The notes under the pieces are model-generated. The model had not been told where the DNA came from. It searched no databases and saw only the letters and a list, made by a program, of their open reading frames with translations. The position numbers and the translations under genes are program-made. Source: Micromonospora echinospora (GTDB lineage: Bacteria > Actinomycetota > Actinomycetes > Mycobacteriales > Micromonosporaceae). From it: a stretch of 64,000 bases of DNA. Of this stretch, positions 26,680-34,920 are shown one piece after another. Position 1 is the stretch's first letter. Every line of letters starts with the position of its first letter. Location: contig NZ_LT607413.1 in the NCBI RefSeq assembly GCF_900091495.1, forward strand, positions 1,116,001 through 1,180,000. The letters are read 5' to 3'.

Positions 26680-27219
26680 TCAGGCCAGCGAGGCGCGGAG
26701 CGCGGCTTCCTTCTCGGCGACCAGCTGCTCCAGCCCGGCCTGGTACGCCGTCATCCGCTCCCGCAGGGTCGGATCCGCAGCGGCAAGGATGCGGACGGCG
26801 AGCAGCCCGGCGTTGCGCGCACCGCCGATGGACACGGTGGCCACCGGCACCCCCGCCGGCATCTGCACGATGGAGAGCAGGGAGTCCATCCCGTCCAGGT
26901 GCTTCAACGGCACCGGCACCCCGATCACCGGCAGCGGCGTGGCGGAGGCGACCATGCCGGGCAGGTGGGCGGCCCCGCCGGCACCGGCGATGACCACCTT
27001 CAGGCCCCGGTCGGCGGCGGAGCGGGCGTACTCGATCATCTTGACCGGGGTCCGGTGCGCGGAAACCACGCCCACCTCGTACGCCACGCCGAACTCGTCG
27101 AGCGCCTCGGCGGCGGCCCGCATGGTCGGCCAGTCCGAGTCGCTGCCCATGATCAGCCCAACCGTCGGCACCGCACCGTCCCCTCGTCCCCGGCTCTCCA
27201 AGCCGACCTCCACGCTCAC
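26680..27219 (-). CDS. purE: N5-carboxyaminoimidazole ribonucleotide mutase
   Basis: Converts N5-CAIR to CAIR in de novo purine synthesis, after PurK. The 179 residues include GSDSDW (25-30), SAHRTP, and the glycine-rich block [14 protein letters not shown] that builds the active site of class I PurE. GTG 27219 overlaps the purK stop as GTGA, so the pair is translationally coupled. About 18 residues precede the conserved fold. Confidence 0.95.
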   Translation of the reverse strand: MSVEVGLESRGRGDGAVPTVGLIMGSDSDWPTMRAAAEALDEFGVAYEVGVVSAHRTPVKMIEYARSAADRGLKVVIAGAGGAAHLPGMVASATPLPVIGVPVPLKHLDGMDSLLSIVQMPAGVPVATVSIGGARNAGLLAVRILAAADPTLRERMTAYQAGLEQLVAEKEAALRASLA

Positions 27220-28376
27220 GCCCGGCCCTCGCGCAGCCAACGGGCGGCCCGCGCGGCCCGCGCCCGTACGTCGTCGAGGTCGTCACCGAGCACCGTGACG
27301 TGCCCGATCTTCCGGCCCGGTCGGACCTGCTTGCCGTAGAGGTGCACCTTTGCGCCGGGTTCGGCGGCGAAGAGATGGTGCAGCCGCTCGTCGATGCTCA
27401 TGCCGCCGGGCTCGCCGCCGAGCACGTTCGCCATCACCACGACCGGGGCGGTGAGCGAGGTGTCCCCCATCGGGTAGTCCAGGACCGCCCGCAGGTGCTG
27501 CTCGAACTGCGAGGTCCGGGCCCCCTCGATGGTCCAGTGCCCGGAGTTGTGCGGTCGCATGGCCAGCTCGTTGACCACCAGCCCGGTCGGGGTCTCGAAC
27601 AGCTCGACCGCGAGCAGACCGACCACGCCCAGCGCGGTGGCCAGGTCGATCGCGAGCTGTCCGGCGGCGAGAGCCACCTCCTCCGGCAGGTCGGGCGCGG
27701 GGGCCAGCACCTCCACGCAGATGCCGTCGGACTGCACCGTCTCCACCACGGGATAGACCGCGACCTGCCCGAACGGCGAACGGGCCACCTGCACGGCCAG
27801 CTCGCGGCGCAACTGGACCCGCTCCTCGACGATCAGCGGGGTGCCGCCCGCGAGCAGCGTGCCGGCCAACTCGGTGGCCTGCTCCGGACCGTCGACCAGC
27901 CAGACGCCCCGGCCGTCGTAGCCGCCCCGGGCCGCCTTGAGGACCACCGGCCAGCCGGTCCGCGTACCGAAGGCGACCAGGTCGTCCGGGACGGTGACCG
28001 GCTGCCAGGCGGGCACCGGGGCGCCCAGGGCGGTGAGCCGTTCCCGCATGACCTGCTTGTCCTGGGCGTGGACCAGCGCGTCGGCCGGCGGGTAGAGCTT
28101 CACCCCCTCGCCGGCCAGGGTGCGGATGTGCTCGCTCGGCACGTGCTCGTGGTCGAAGGTGACCACGTCGCAGTTCTTGGCGAAGGTGCGCAGCGCCGCC
28201 AGGTCGGTGTGGTCGCCGTACTGCACGTCGGCGGCGACCAGGGCCGCGCCGTCGTCAGGGCTGAGGGCGAGCACACGCAGTGACTGGCCGAGGGCGATCG
28301 CGGCCTGGTGGGTCATCCGGGCCAACTGGCCACCGCCCACCATGCCGACAACGGGGAGACCGGTACGGGAGTCCAT
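27216..28376 (-). CDS. purK: N5-carboxyaminoimidazole ribonucleotide synthase
   Basis: ATP-grasp enzyme that makes N5-CAIR from AIR, bicarbonate and ATP. The 386-residue length is typical. Visible blocks are the N-terminal [12 protein letters not shown] (pre-ATP-grasp), [16 protein letters not shown] (ATP binding), and [19 protein letters not shown] (metal and substrate site). ATG 28376 starts the conserved fold; the open frame upstream runs into a repeat element and is not coding. It is first in a two-gene operon with purE. Confidence 0.95.
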   Translation of the reverse strand: MDSRTGLPVVGMVGGGQLARMTHQAAIALGQSLRVLALSPDDGAALVAADVQYGDHTDLAALRTFAKNCDVVTFDHEHVPSEHIRTLAGEGVKLYPPADALVHAQDKQVMRERLTALGAPVPAWQPVTVPDDLVAFGTRTGWPVVLKAARGGYDGRGVWLVDGPEQATELAGTLLAGGTPLIVEERVQLRRELAVQVARSPFGQVAVYPVVETVQSDGICVEVLAPAPDLPEEVALAAGQLAIDLATALGVVGLLAVELFETPTGLVVNELAMRPHNSGHWTIEGARTSQFEQHLRAVLDYPMGDTSLTAPVVVMANVLGGEPGGMSIDERLHHLFAAEPGAKVHLYGKQVRPGRKIGHVTVLGDDLDDVRARAARAARWLREGRA

Positions 28377-28437
28377 AGCGGCGCCCAGCCTATCCGGGCC
28401 GTCGGAGATGCCGGCACTCGCCGCCTGATCTGGGGTT

Positions 28438-28492
28438 TGCAGGGGTCCCCTGCTACGCAAAAAGCGGTAACAAGGGTCCCCTGCTACCACCT
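28438..28492. repeat. Dispersed palindromic element, copy 3 (reverse orientation)
   Basis: Reads GCAGGGGTCCCCTGC, CAAAAAGCGGTAACAAGGGT, then CCCCTGCTACCACC on the plus strand, i.e. the inverse of copies 1 and 2. It lies between the purK start and the stop of the YyaL-type gene. Confidence 0.8.
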
Positions 28493-28544
28493 CAGCCAGG
28501 TAGGTGGGTACGGAAACCACCGGGTGGGCGCGGACGGCGCGGCG

Positions 28545-30584
28545 TCAGGTGAGTTGGGCGACGAGGTCGTCGACGGTGGTCACCGGGCGTCGACAGACAA
28601 AACCCCGGCAGACGTACGCGGTGGACCGGCCGTCGACCATCGGCCGGTCGGCGAGCAGCGGCACGCCGGGCTGGTCCGGTCGGCCGGCGACGAGCACCGC
28701 GCCGGGCGGGGCGTGCCGGTACGCGGCGGCGACCAGTGGGTCCCCGGCCGGGTCGTCGGTGACCACGGCGATCTCGTACGGCCCGGAGAGCAGCGCCTCG
28801 CCGGCGGCGGCCGCGTACCCGGTGAACCGGGCGTGCCGACCGACCAGCGGGGCGAGGGTGGCGAGCGCCGCCTCGGCGGCCTCCCGGTAGCGGGTCGACC
28901 CGGTCAACGCGGCGTAGGTGACCAGCGCCGCGACGATCGCGGACCGGCCGGAGGGGGTGGCGTTGTCGGTGGGGTCGGCGGGCCGGGTGACCAGTTGCTC
29001 GGCGTCGTCGGCGGTGTCGTAGAAACCGCCGCCGGGGGCGGCGAACCGGGCCAGCGCGGTGTCCAGCAGCTGCCCGGCCAGCTCCAGCCAGCGTCCCTCG
29101 CCGGTGAGCTGGTGCATCGCGCAGAACGCCTCGGCCACGCAGCCGTAGTCCTCCAGCACGCCGGCCGGTTCGCCGACCACGCCGTCGCGGGAGACCCGGC
29201 GCAGCCGACCGTCGACGAGGTGCACGCCGGCGAGGTGCTCGGCCGCGTCGCGCATCGCGCCGTCGGCGACAATGGTGACGCCCTCCAGCAGGTTGTCGTC
29301 CCCCTCCTCGCCGCTGACGCCCCGGGTCTCGACCAGGCGGACGAACTCCGCGATCGCGGTGATCGCCAGGCCGTTCCAGGCGGCCACCACCTTGTCGTCG
29401 CGGGCCGGCTGGGGGCGGGTGTCCCGGGCGACGAGCAGCCGGCGTGCGACGTCCTGCCACCGGGCGCGTACCGCCGGGTCGGCGTCGTCGACGTCCCGGG
29501 CCAGCCGCAGCACGCTCGTGCCGTGCTCAAAGGTGCCAGCCTCGGTGACCCCGAACAGGTCGGCGGCGAAGCGGCCGTCTTCCTCGCCGAGGGCCTCGAC
29601 GAGCTGGGCCGGGGTCCAGGCGTAGGTGAGCCCCTCGACGCCGTCGGTGTCCGCGTCGAGGGCGGAGGCGAAGCCCTCGCCGGGGCGGTGCAGCTCGTCG
29701 GCGAGGAAGCGGGCGACGTCCCGGGCCACGCGGGCTGCCAGCGGGTCGCCGGTGAGGCGCCAGAGCTGGGTGTACGCCCGCAGCAGCAGGGCGTTGTCGT
29801 AGAGCATCTTCTCGAAGTGCGGCACGGTCCAGTGCCCGTCGACCGAGTACCGGGCGAATCCGCCGGCGAGCTGGTCGTAGATGCCGCCCCGGGCCATCGC
29901 CTCGCAGGTGTGCCGGACGATCTCCAACGACTGCCGGGAGCCGGTGCGCTGGTGGTGCCGCAGCAGGGCGAGCAGGTTCATGTGCGGCGGGAACTTCGGC
30001 GCGCCGCCGAAACCGCCGTTCGTGGTGTCGTACTCCCCGGCGAGCTGCTCGGCGGCGGCGTCGAGCAGCTCGGCGGTGAGCGGGGCGGTGGGGCCGCCGA
30101 CGGCCTGTGCGCCGCCGATCGCCTCGACCACCGCGGCCCCCTGCCGGAGCACGGCGTCCCGCTGCTCCCGCCAGGCGGTGCCGACCGAGTCGAGCAGCCG
30201 GAGGAAGTTGGGCTTGGGGAAGTAGGTGCCGCAGAAGAACGGGGTGCCGTCTCCGGTGGTGAAGACGGTCATCGGCCAGCCACCCTGCCCGGTCATCGCC
30301 TGGGTGGCGGTCAGGTAGACCGCGTCGACGTCCGGGCGTTCCTCACGATCCACCTTGATCGCCACGAAGCCCTCGTTGAGCAGGCGGCCGACGGCCTCGT
30401 CCTCGAAGGACTCGTGTGCCATGACGTGGCACCAGTGGCAGGCCGAGTAGCCGACCGAGACGAGCACCGGCACGTCCCGCCGTCTCGCCTCGGCGAACGC
30501 CTCGTCACACCAGGGCCACCAGTCGACCGGGTTGTCGGCGTGCTGGAGGAGGTACGGACTGGTGGCTTCGGCGAGTCGGTTCAC
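28545..30584 (-). CDS. YyaL/SSP411-type thioredoxin-fold protein (DUF255)
   Basis: The 679 residues have an N-terminal thioredoxin-like domain (1-160) with HADNPVDW and the SACHWCHVM motif (C49 and C52), followed by a long (alpha/alpha)6-barrel region related to glycoside-hydrolase and epimerase folds ([14 protein letters not shown], then [10 protein letters not shown]). This is the widespread YyaL family. Its biochemical role is not settled. GTG 30584 is chosen because TATGGT lies 6 bases upstream on the same strand, a leaderless arrangement, and because the conserved start [19 protein letters not shown] follows directly. Confidence 0.9.
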   Translation of the reverse strand: MNRLAEATSPYLLQHADNPVDWWPWCDEAFAEARRRDVPVLVSVGYSACHWCHVMAHESFEDEAVGRLLNEGFVAIKVDREERPDVDAVYLTATQAMTGQGGWPMTVFTTGDGTPFFCGTYFPKPNFLRLLDSVGTAWREQRDAVLRQGAAVVEAIGGAQAVGGPTAPLTAELLDAAAEQLAGEYDTTNGGFGGAPKFPPHMNLLALLRHHQRTGSRQSLEIVRHTCEAMARGGIYDQLAGGFARYSVDGHWTVPHFEKMLYDNALLLRAYTQLWRLTGDPLAARVARDVARFLADELHRPGEGFASALDADTDGVEGLTYAWTPAQLVEALGEEDGRFAADLFGVTEAGTFEHGTSVLRLARDVDDADPAVRARWQDVARRLLVARDTRPQPARDDKVVAAWNGLAITAIAEFVRLVETRGVSGEEGDDNLLEGVTIVADGAMRDAAEHLAGVHLVDGRLRRVSRDGVVGEPAGVLEDYGCVAEAFCAMHQLTGEGRWLELAGQLLDTALARFAAPGGGFYDTADDAEQLVTRPADPTDNATPSGRSAIVAALVTYAALTGSTRYREAAEAALATLAPLVGRHARFTGYAAAAGEALLSGPYEIAVVTDDPAGDPLVAAAYRHAPPGAVLVAGRPDQPGVPLLADRPMVDGRSTAYVCRGFVCRRPVTTVDDLVAQLT

Positions 30585-30590
30585 CGCACG

Positions 30591-30596
30591 ACCATA
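30591..30596 (-). promoter_or_regulatory. -10 box (TATGGT) of the YyaL-type gene
   Basis: TATGGT on the minus strand ends 6 bases before GTG 30584, placing the transcript start at the start codon. Confidence 0.45.
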
Positions 30597-30658
30597 ACCA
30601 GCCACCGGTACGGCGACATCCCGGTCCTCCAGGAACCACCACACCACTTGTCGTCTGA

Positions 30659-30688
30659 TTGACACAAATGGCCGAGGCTTTGTATCGT
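30659..30688 (+). promoter_or_regulatory. Promoter of the nucleosidase cassette
   Basis: A perfect TTGACA (30659-30664) is followed after 18 bases by TATCGT (30683-30688). TATCGTC is repeated at 30694-30700, and GTGAC/GTCAC arms lie just downstream, a possible operator. The message would have a leader of about 110 bases before ATG 30802. This is the most consensus-like -35 box in the window and lies in locally AT-richer DNA. Confidence 0.6.
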
Positions 30689-30801
30689 CCAGTTATCGTC
30701 AGAGTGACGTAAACGGGGTGATGTCACATCACGGTCCCGGCCGACGCCTCCTCTTACAGCAGTCCACAGTGGACCGATCCGAACCAGCGAGAACGGATGT
30801 C

Positions 30802-31158
30802 ATGAGAAGTCCCGTACCACCGAATGCGGTGCCACCTCCCCGGGTCGCACCGTCCGGCCCGCGGCCCTCGTCCACCGCGACCCGGCACCTCTGCGCCGGC
30901 GCATACCTCGATGACGGCTTCCGGCGCGCATACCTGAACCAGGTGTACCACCAGCGTCAGCGGTTGGTCGCTCCGTCCCACGGCTTCGACCTGCCCCTGG
31001 TGCTCTGGCACTGCCTCCAGGCCCGCCAGCGAGTACCGGCAGGCGATGACCCTGCTCAACGCGGGGACGGTCGTCTCCGGCGGGTCGCTGATCGTGCAGG
31101 GCGACGTGACCAGCACCCAGACCAACATCGGACAGTTCGACGAGGAGGACACCGATGA
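30802..31158 (+). CDS. Small conserved-domain protein, possibly frameshifted
   Basis: As annotated, 118 residues end at a TGA overlapping the next ATG (ATGA). Residues 29-76 (RHLCAGAYLDDGFRRAY ... LVAPSHGFDLPLVLWH) look like an actinobacterial N-terminal domain I have seen ahead of membrane segments; its function is unknown. After about residue 76 this frame loses its G/C third-position bias and turns arginine-rich. At the same point the +1 frame becomes codon-biased and encodes EYRQAMTLLNAGTVVSGGS, leading into a Gly/Val motif shared with the next protein. A frameshift, an overlapping reading frame or a sequencing indel near 31036 are all possible. Confidence 0.5.
   Translation: MRSPVPPNAVPPPRVAPSGPRPSSTATRHLCAGAYLDDGFRRAYLNQVYHQRQRLVAPSHGFDLPLVLWHCLQARQRVPAGDDPAQRGDGRLRRVADRAGRRDQHPDQHRTVRRGGHR
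31046..31150 (+). other. Overlapping frame encoding a Gly/Val amyloid-like motif
   Basis: From ATG 31046, in the +1 frame relative to the gene above, nearly all codons end in G or C. The motif NAGTVVSGGSLIVQGDVTST aligns without gaps to the N-terminus of the following nucleosidase, with 12 of 24 identical positions. The frame has no stop until 32911, because it stays open through the nucleosidase gene and joins the frame of the PLD-like gene. The real 3-prime boundary is therefore unresolved. Confidence 0.5.
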
Positions 31159-32078
31159 ACGCGCACCCGTCGTACAACACGGGCATGACGGTGAGCGGGG
31201 GCACCGTCTCGGTCGGCGGCAACGTGACCGCCGTCCAGCACAACGGGCGCGACTCCGCGCGGACCGGACCGTTCCGTCGGGAGACGTGGGACCAGGCCGG
31301 CCGGTCGGCGGACGTCGGCATCCTCACCGTCCTGCGGGAAGAGATGGCCGCGGTCGTGGAGGTGCTCCGACGGGCTCCGGACCACCGGACCGAGCGGATG
31401 CGCGGGGGCGCCGCCGTACACCGGGCCACCTTCGCCGCCGAGGGCGGACCGGTCCGCGTCGTGGCCACCCAGACCCTCGAACCCGGTACGCACTCCGCCG
31501 CGCTCGCCTACCAACAGCTGCGCCGCTACTTCCGGCCACCACTCGTCCTGCTGGTCGGCATCGCCGGTGGCGTCCACGCGGACCTGGCGGTCGGCGACGT
31601 GGTCCTCTCCGACGAGGTGATCTGGTACGACAACCGGCGGGAGACCGCCGAGGGTCCCCGGTGCGGGGGCCGGATCCAGGCCACGGCGCCGGTGCTGCGG
31701 CATCGGGTCAGCGACTTCCTGGTCCGGCACGGCACCGTGGTCCGCCCGGAGGCGGGGCGGGAGTTCCGCATCCACCGGGGGCCGATCGGCTCCGGCAACG
31801 CGGTGGTGACCGACTCCGGCTCGGCCATCCGGTCGTGGCTGGTGGAGACGCACGAGAAGACCCTGGCCGTGGAGACCGAGGCGGTCGGGTTGGCCCAGGC
31901 GTTCTACGAGGAGATCGACGAGGACAACGGCCTGCGCGGCTGGATGACCGTGCGGGGCATCTCGGACCGGGCCGACCGGCACAGGGGACACGCCGACCAC
32001 GAACTGGCGGCCCGGCACGCCGCGCTGGTCATGGAACGACTCCTGCCTCACCTGTGCCTGATCGAAGACGAGCGGTGA
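31155..32078 (+). CDS. Nucleoside phosphorylase/nucleosidase-fold effector
   Basis: The 307 residues divide into a Gly/Val-rich head (8-31: TGMTVSGGTVSVGGNVTAVQ) and a purine-nucleoside-phosphorylase/MTA-nucleosidase fold from about 53. The fold shows VGILTVLREEM, VGIAGGV (134-140), the AVETEAVGLAQAF acidic helix and the catalytic-type Asp in VRGISDRAD. It would cleave the N-glycosidic bond of a nucleoside or nucleotide. PNP-fold domains act as ATP-degrading effectors in Detocs and in some CBASS and Avs immune systems (known for the family), which fits the cassette better than methionine salvage. ATG 31155 follows GAGGAGG; the stop overlaps the next GTG. Confidence 0.85.
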   Translation: MNAHPSYNTGMTVSGGTVSVGGNVTAVQHNGRDSARTGPFRRETWDQAGRSADVGILTVLREEMAAVVEVLRRAPDHRTERMRGGAAVHRATFAAEGGPVRVVATQTLEPGTHSAALAYQQLRRYFRPPLVLLVGIAGGVHADLAVGDVVLSDEVIWYDNRRETAEGPRCGGRIQATAPVLRHRVSDFLVRHGTVVRPEAGREFRIHRGPIGSGNAVVTDSGSAIRSWLVETHEKTLAVETEAVGLAQAFYEEIDEDNGLRGWMTVRGISDRADRHRGHADHELAARHAALVMERLLPHLCLIEDER

Positions 32079-32911
32079 CCCACGCCGACGCCCGACGCCG
32101 CACCGGAACGACCACGAGGCGTCCCCGCCAGGCGCTGCTGCACACGCTGACCGACCGGCACCTGGAGGCCTACCTCGTCTCCGGGGCGGCGTTGGTCGTC
32201 GGCGCGCTCAATCTCCTCAACGTGACCAGCCCGGAGGTGGTCGCCGCGGCCACCCTTGCCGTACTCGGCGTCATCACGTTCGACCTGCTCACCAGCCGCC
32301 GACGGATGCGACGCATCGAGTCCAGCCTCCGGACGGTCGTCGGCAGCCTGCGCGCGGAGGCACCCGACTCGGTGGACCGGTTGCTCGCCGTCGCCGTCCC
32401 GGGCGCGGCGGTCGGACTGACCGGCGCCCGGGACGTCCGGCTCGTCGGGGTGACCCTGAACCGAACGATCCGCAACCACCTGGACGAATTGCGGCAGCAG
32501 TTGGCGATGGGCGCGACGGTGCGGGTCGCGCTCATCGACCCGGTGGGGCCCGCCGCCGACGAGGCGGCCCGCCGCAACGGCCTGGAGACCTCGGGCGGGG
32601 GCGAGATCTTCAGGCACCGCATCCGGCCCACCATCGACCTGCTGGACTACCTGGCCGCCCAGAACACCGGCACCGGGCGGCTGGAGGTGCGGCTGCTCCG
32701 GTTCGTGCCCGCATTCGGCATGATGCTGGTCGACCCGGAGGACCCGACCGGCCAGATCGTCATCGACATCTATTCGCACCGCCCGGACGGACATGAAGCA
32801 ACGATCACCCTACGTGCCGATCGGGATCCTCTCTGGCACCGGCACTTCGTGCGGGAGTTCGACCGGATCTGGGCCGGCGGCCAGACCCGCCATGAGCGGA
32901 AACTCACCTGA
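32075..32911 (+). CDS. Two-TM protein with PLD-like domain lacking HKD
   Basis: A 278-residue protein. Two TM segments at about 33-51 and 53-73 are followed by a basic RRRMRR, a helical linker, and from about 115 an alpha/beta domain with [20 protein letters not shown] and [20 protein letters not shown]. That pattern resembles phospholipase-D-like domains of the DUF5919 kind. No HxKxxxxD motif is present, so it may bind rather than hydrolyse a nucleotide or lipid. GTG 32075 overlaps the nucleosidase stop (GTGA). Membrane location beside a nucleosidase suggests a sensor or second effector. Confidence 0.75.
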   Translation: MTHADARRRTGTTTRRPRQALLHTLTDRHLEAYLVSGAALVVGALNLLNVTSPEVVAAATLAVLGVITFDLLTSRRRMRRIESSLRTVVGSLRAEAPDSVDRLLAVAVPGAAVGLTGARDVRLVGVTLNRTIRNHLDELRQQLAMGATVRVALIDPVGPAADEAARRNGLETSGGGEIFRHRIRPTIDLLDYLAAQNTGTGRLEVRLLRFVPAFGMMLVDPEDPTGQIVIDIYSHRPDGHEATITLRADRDPLWHRHFVREFDRIWAGGQTRHERKLT

Positions 32912-32957
32912 TCGGGATGGTCCGAGTCGGAGACGACGCGCCCGATACCCTTCCGAT

Positions 32958-33662
32958 GTGTCCGACCAGCCGACCGTCTTCCGCATCGCCGTCGATCTGG
33001 CGATCCTCACGATCCGTGACGGCCGGATGGCGGTCCTGCTGATCGAGCGAGGAAAAGCGCCGTTCGAGGGCCGCGCCGCGCTGCCCGGCGGGTTCGTCCG
33101 GGCCGGTGAGGACCTCGACGACACCGCGGTCCGGGAGTTGTCCGAGGAGACCGGACTGGACGGTCGCAGCCTCCACCTGGAGCAGGTCCGCACCTACGCC
33201 ACGCCGGGGCGGGACCCGCGCTACCCGGTCGCCTCGGTCGCCTACCTCGCCATCGCCCCGGACCTGCCGGTGCCGGTGGCGGGCACCGACGCGGCGCGGG
33301 CCCGCTGGGAGCCGGTCGACCTCGACCGGCTGGGTCACGGCTGGCTCGCCTTCGACCACGACACCATCCTGCGGGACGCCCTCGAACGGGCCCGCGCCAA
33401 ACTGGAGTACTCCCCGCTCGCCACCGCCTTCTGCGGTGAGACGTTCACCATCGGCGAGTTGCGCGCCGTCTACGAGGCCGTCTGGCAGGTGCGCCTCGAC
33501 CCGCGCAACTTCCACCGCAAGGTCACCGGGGTGAGCGGCTTCGTGGTGCCGACCGGGGAGCGCCGGAACCCGCCGACGGGACGTCCGGCGGCGCTGTACC
33601 GGCGGGGCGACGCGACCATGCTCCACCCGGCGATGCTGCGTCCGGGCACCGGCCGACAGTAG
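32958..33662 (+). CDS. Nudix hydrolase with C-terminal winged helix (NrtR-like)
   Basis: A 234-residue protein. The complete Nudix box runs from G45 to L67 (GFVRAGE, then REL, EE, GL). Residues 160-225 form a winged-helix region ([28 protein letters not shown]). This is the layout of NrtR-type regulators of NAD or sugar metabolism, where the Nudix domain senses ADP-ribose-like ligands, and also of related hydrolases. GTG 32958 is preferred; ATG 32892 would overlap the preceding gene and add a charged tail. It follows the nucleosidase cassette by 46 bases, so a link to nucleotide products is possible but unproven. Confidence 0.88.
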   Translation: MSDQPTVFRIAVDLAILTIRDGRMAVLLIERGKAPFEGRAALPGGFVRAGEDLDDTAVRELSEETGLDGRSLHLEQVRTYATPGRDPRYPVASVAYLAIAPDLPVPVAGTDAARARWEPVDLDRLGHGWLAFDHDTILRDALERARAKLEYSPLATAFCGETFTIGELRAVYEAVWQVRLDPRNFHRKVTGVSGFVVPTGERRNPPTGRPAALYRRGDATMLHPAMLRPGTGRQ

Positions 33663-33765
33663 ACCGCACCCCGACCCACCGGGGGCCTTCCCTCGACAAC
33701 ATTCATCGACTTTCATCAGTGCATGCCCGGCGGTCGTCGTCGGCTCTCTCCCCCAGGAGGCACGC

Positions 33766-34797
33766 ATGCGCGGATCCCGTCCCTGGCCGGTGCTCACCTC
33801 GGCCGCCCTGGTCGTGGCCCTGCTCGTCACCGGCTCCCCCGCCACCGCCGCCGGCCCGACCACCCGGATCTCGGCCAGCACCACGGTCGGCACGCACAAC
33901 GCGTACGAGCGCGCCACGTACACCTACCTCGCCCAGGCGCTCGACGCCCGGCCCGGCATGATCGAGCTGGACGTCTGGCCGGACATCATCACGAAGCAGT
34001 GGCGGGTCAGCCACTCCAACCCGCTCGGCAACGACAACAACTGCGTCGCCGCGACCAGCGCCGACCAGCTCTACACGGGCACCCGGAACAAGAACCTCGA
34101 ACACTGCCTGGACAACATCCGACTCTGGCTGGCCGCCCACCCGGACGCCGGCCCGCTGCACCTCAAGCTGGAGCTGAAGACGGGGTTCAGCGCCCGTACC
34201 GGCCAGGGGCCGGCACAGCTCGACGCGGTGCTGGCCGCCCGACTGGGCAACCGGGTGTACCGCCCGGCGGAGCTGCGCGGCGGGCACGCCTCACTCGACG
34301 CCGCCGCCCGCGCCGACGCCTGGCCGACGCGGCAGCAGCTCGCCGACCGGGTGATCGTCCACCTGATCCCCGGCACGGTGGAGCAGGGCAACCCGACCGA
34401 CAGCCTCTGGACCGACGTCGAGTACGCCCGCCACCTGAACGCGCTGGCCGCCGCCGGCACCCTGGCCAACGCCCAGGCGTTCCCCGCCGTGCACAAGGCC
34501 CAGGCCGGCGACCCCCGCACCCGGTACGCCGACACCGCCCTGCGCCCCTGGTTCGTCGTCTTCGACGGGGACGCCACCGCGTACGTCACCGGCGGGATCG
34601 ACACCGCCTGGTACCACACCAACCACTACCTGTTGGTCATGACCGACGCGCAGAACGTCCCGCCCGCCGTGGGCGACACCGACCCGGTCGCCGCCCGCGC
34701 CCGGGTGGCCGAGCTGGCCGCCGAGTACGCCAGCGTCGCCTCCGCCGACTGGGCCGCCATCCCCGAGGTGGTCGACGACGTCCTCGACCGCGGCTGA
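33766..34797 (+). CDS. Secreted PI-PLC-domain protein
   Basis: The 343-residue protein has a signal peptide (hydrophobic 10-22, cleavage near ATAA-29). The catalytic domain is of the phosphatidylinositol-specific phospholipase C superfamily: VGTHNAYE with H44, MIELDVW (E67, D69), and WRVSHSNPL with H83, the pattern of the Ca2+-dependent bacterial type. Likely activity is cleavage of phosphoinositides or related phosphodiesters outside the cell. AGGAGG precedes ATG 33766. Upstream, TTCATC occurs twice ten bases apart. Confidence 0.88.
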   Translation: MRGSRPWPVLTSAALVVALLVTGSPATAAGPTTRISASTTVGTHNAYERATYTYLAQALDARPGMIELDVWPDIITKQWRVSHSNPLGNDNNCVAATSADQLYTGTRNKNLEHCLDNIRLWLAAHPDAGPLHLKLELKTGFSARTGQGPAQLDAVLAARLGNRVYRPAELRGGHASLDAAARADAWPTRQQLADRVIVHLIPGTVEQGNPTDSLWTDVEYARHLNALAAAGTLANAQAFPAVHKAQAGDPRTRYADTALRPWFVVFDGDATAYVTGGIDTAWYHTNHYLLVMTDAQNVPPAVGDTDPVAARARVAELAAEYASVASADWAAIPEVVDDVLDRG

Positions 34798-34920
34798 CGT
34801 CGAGACCGAGCGGAGCGCTCGTCGTCGCGCCAGCCGGCGGACAGGCCGCGACCGCGCCTGCTGACGCGACGACGGGTCGGACGCGGCGTCGACTCCCCGT
34901 CCCTCAGGACGCCCCGGCGG

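Noticed and set aside
31046..32911. One 621-aa fusion of the Gly/Val motif with the PLD-like protein
   Set aside because: The middle 340 codons are arginine-rich shadow of the nucleosidase gene, which has its own strong RBS; only the two ends of the frame look coding.
33690..33720. PHO box upstream of the PI-PLC gene
   Set aside because: TTCATC is repeated at 10-base, not 11-base, spacing and does not match GTTCACC.
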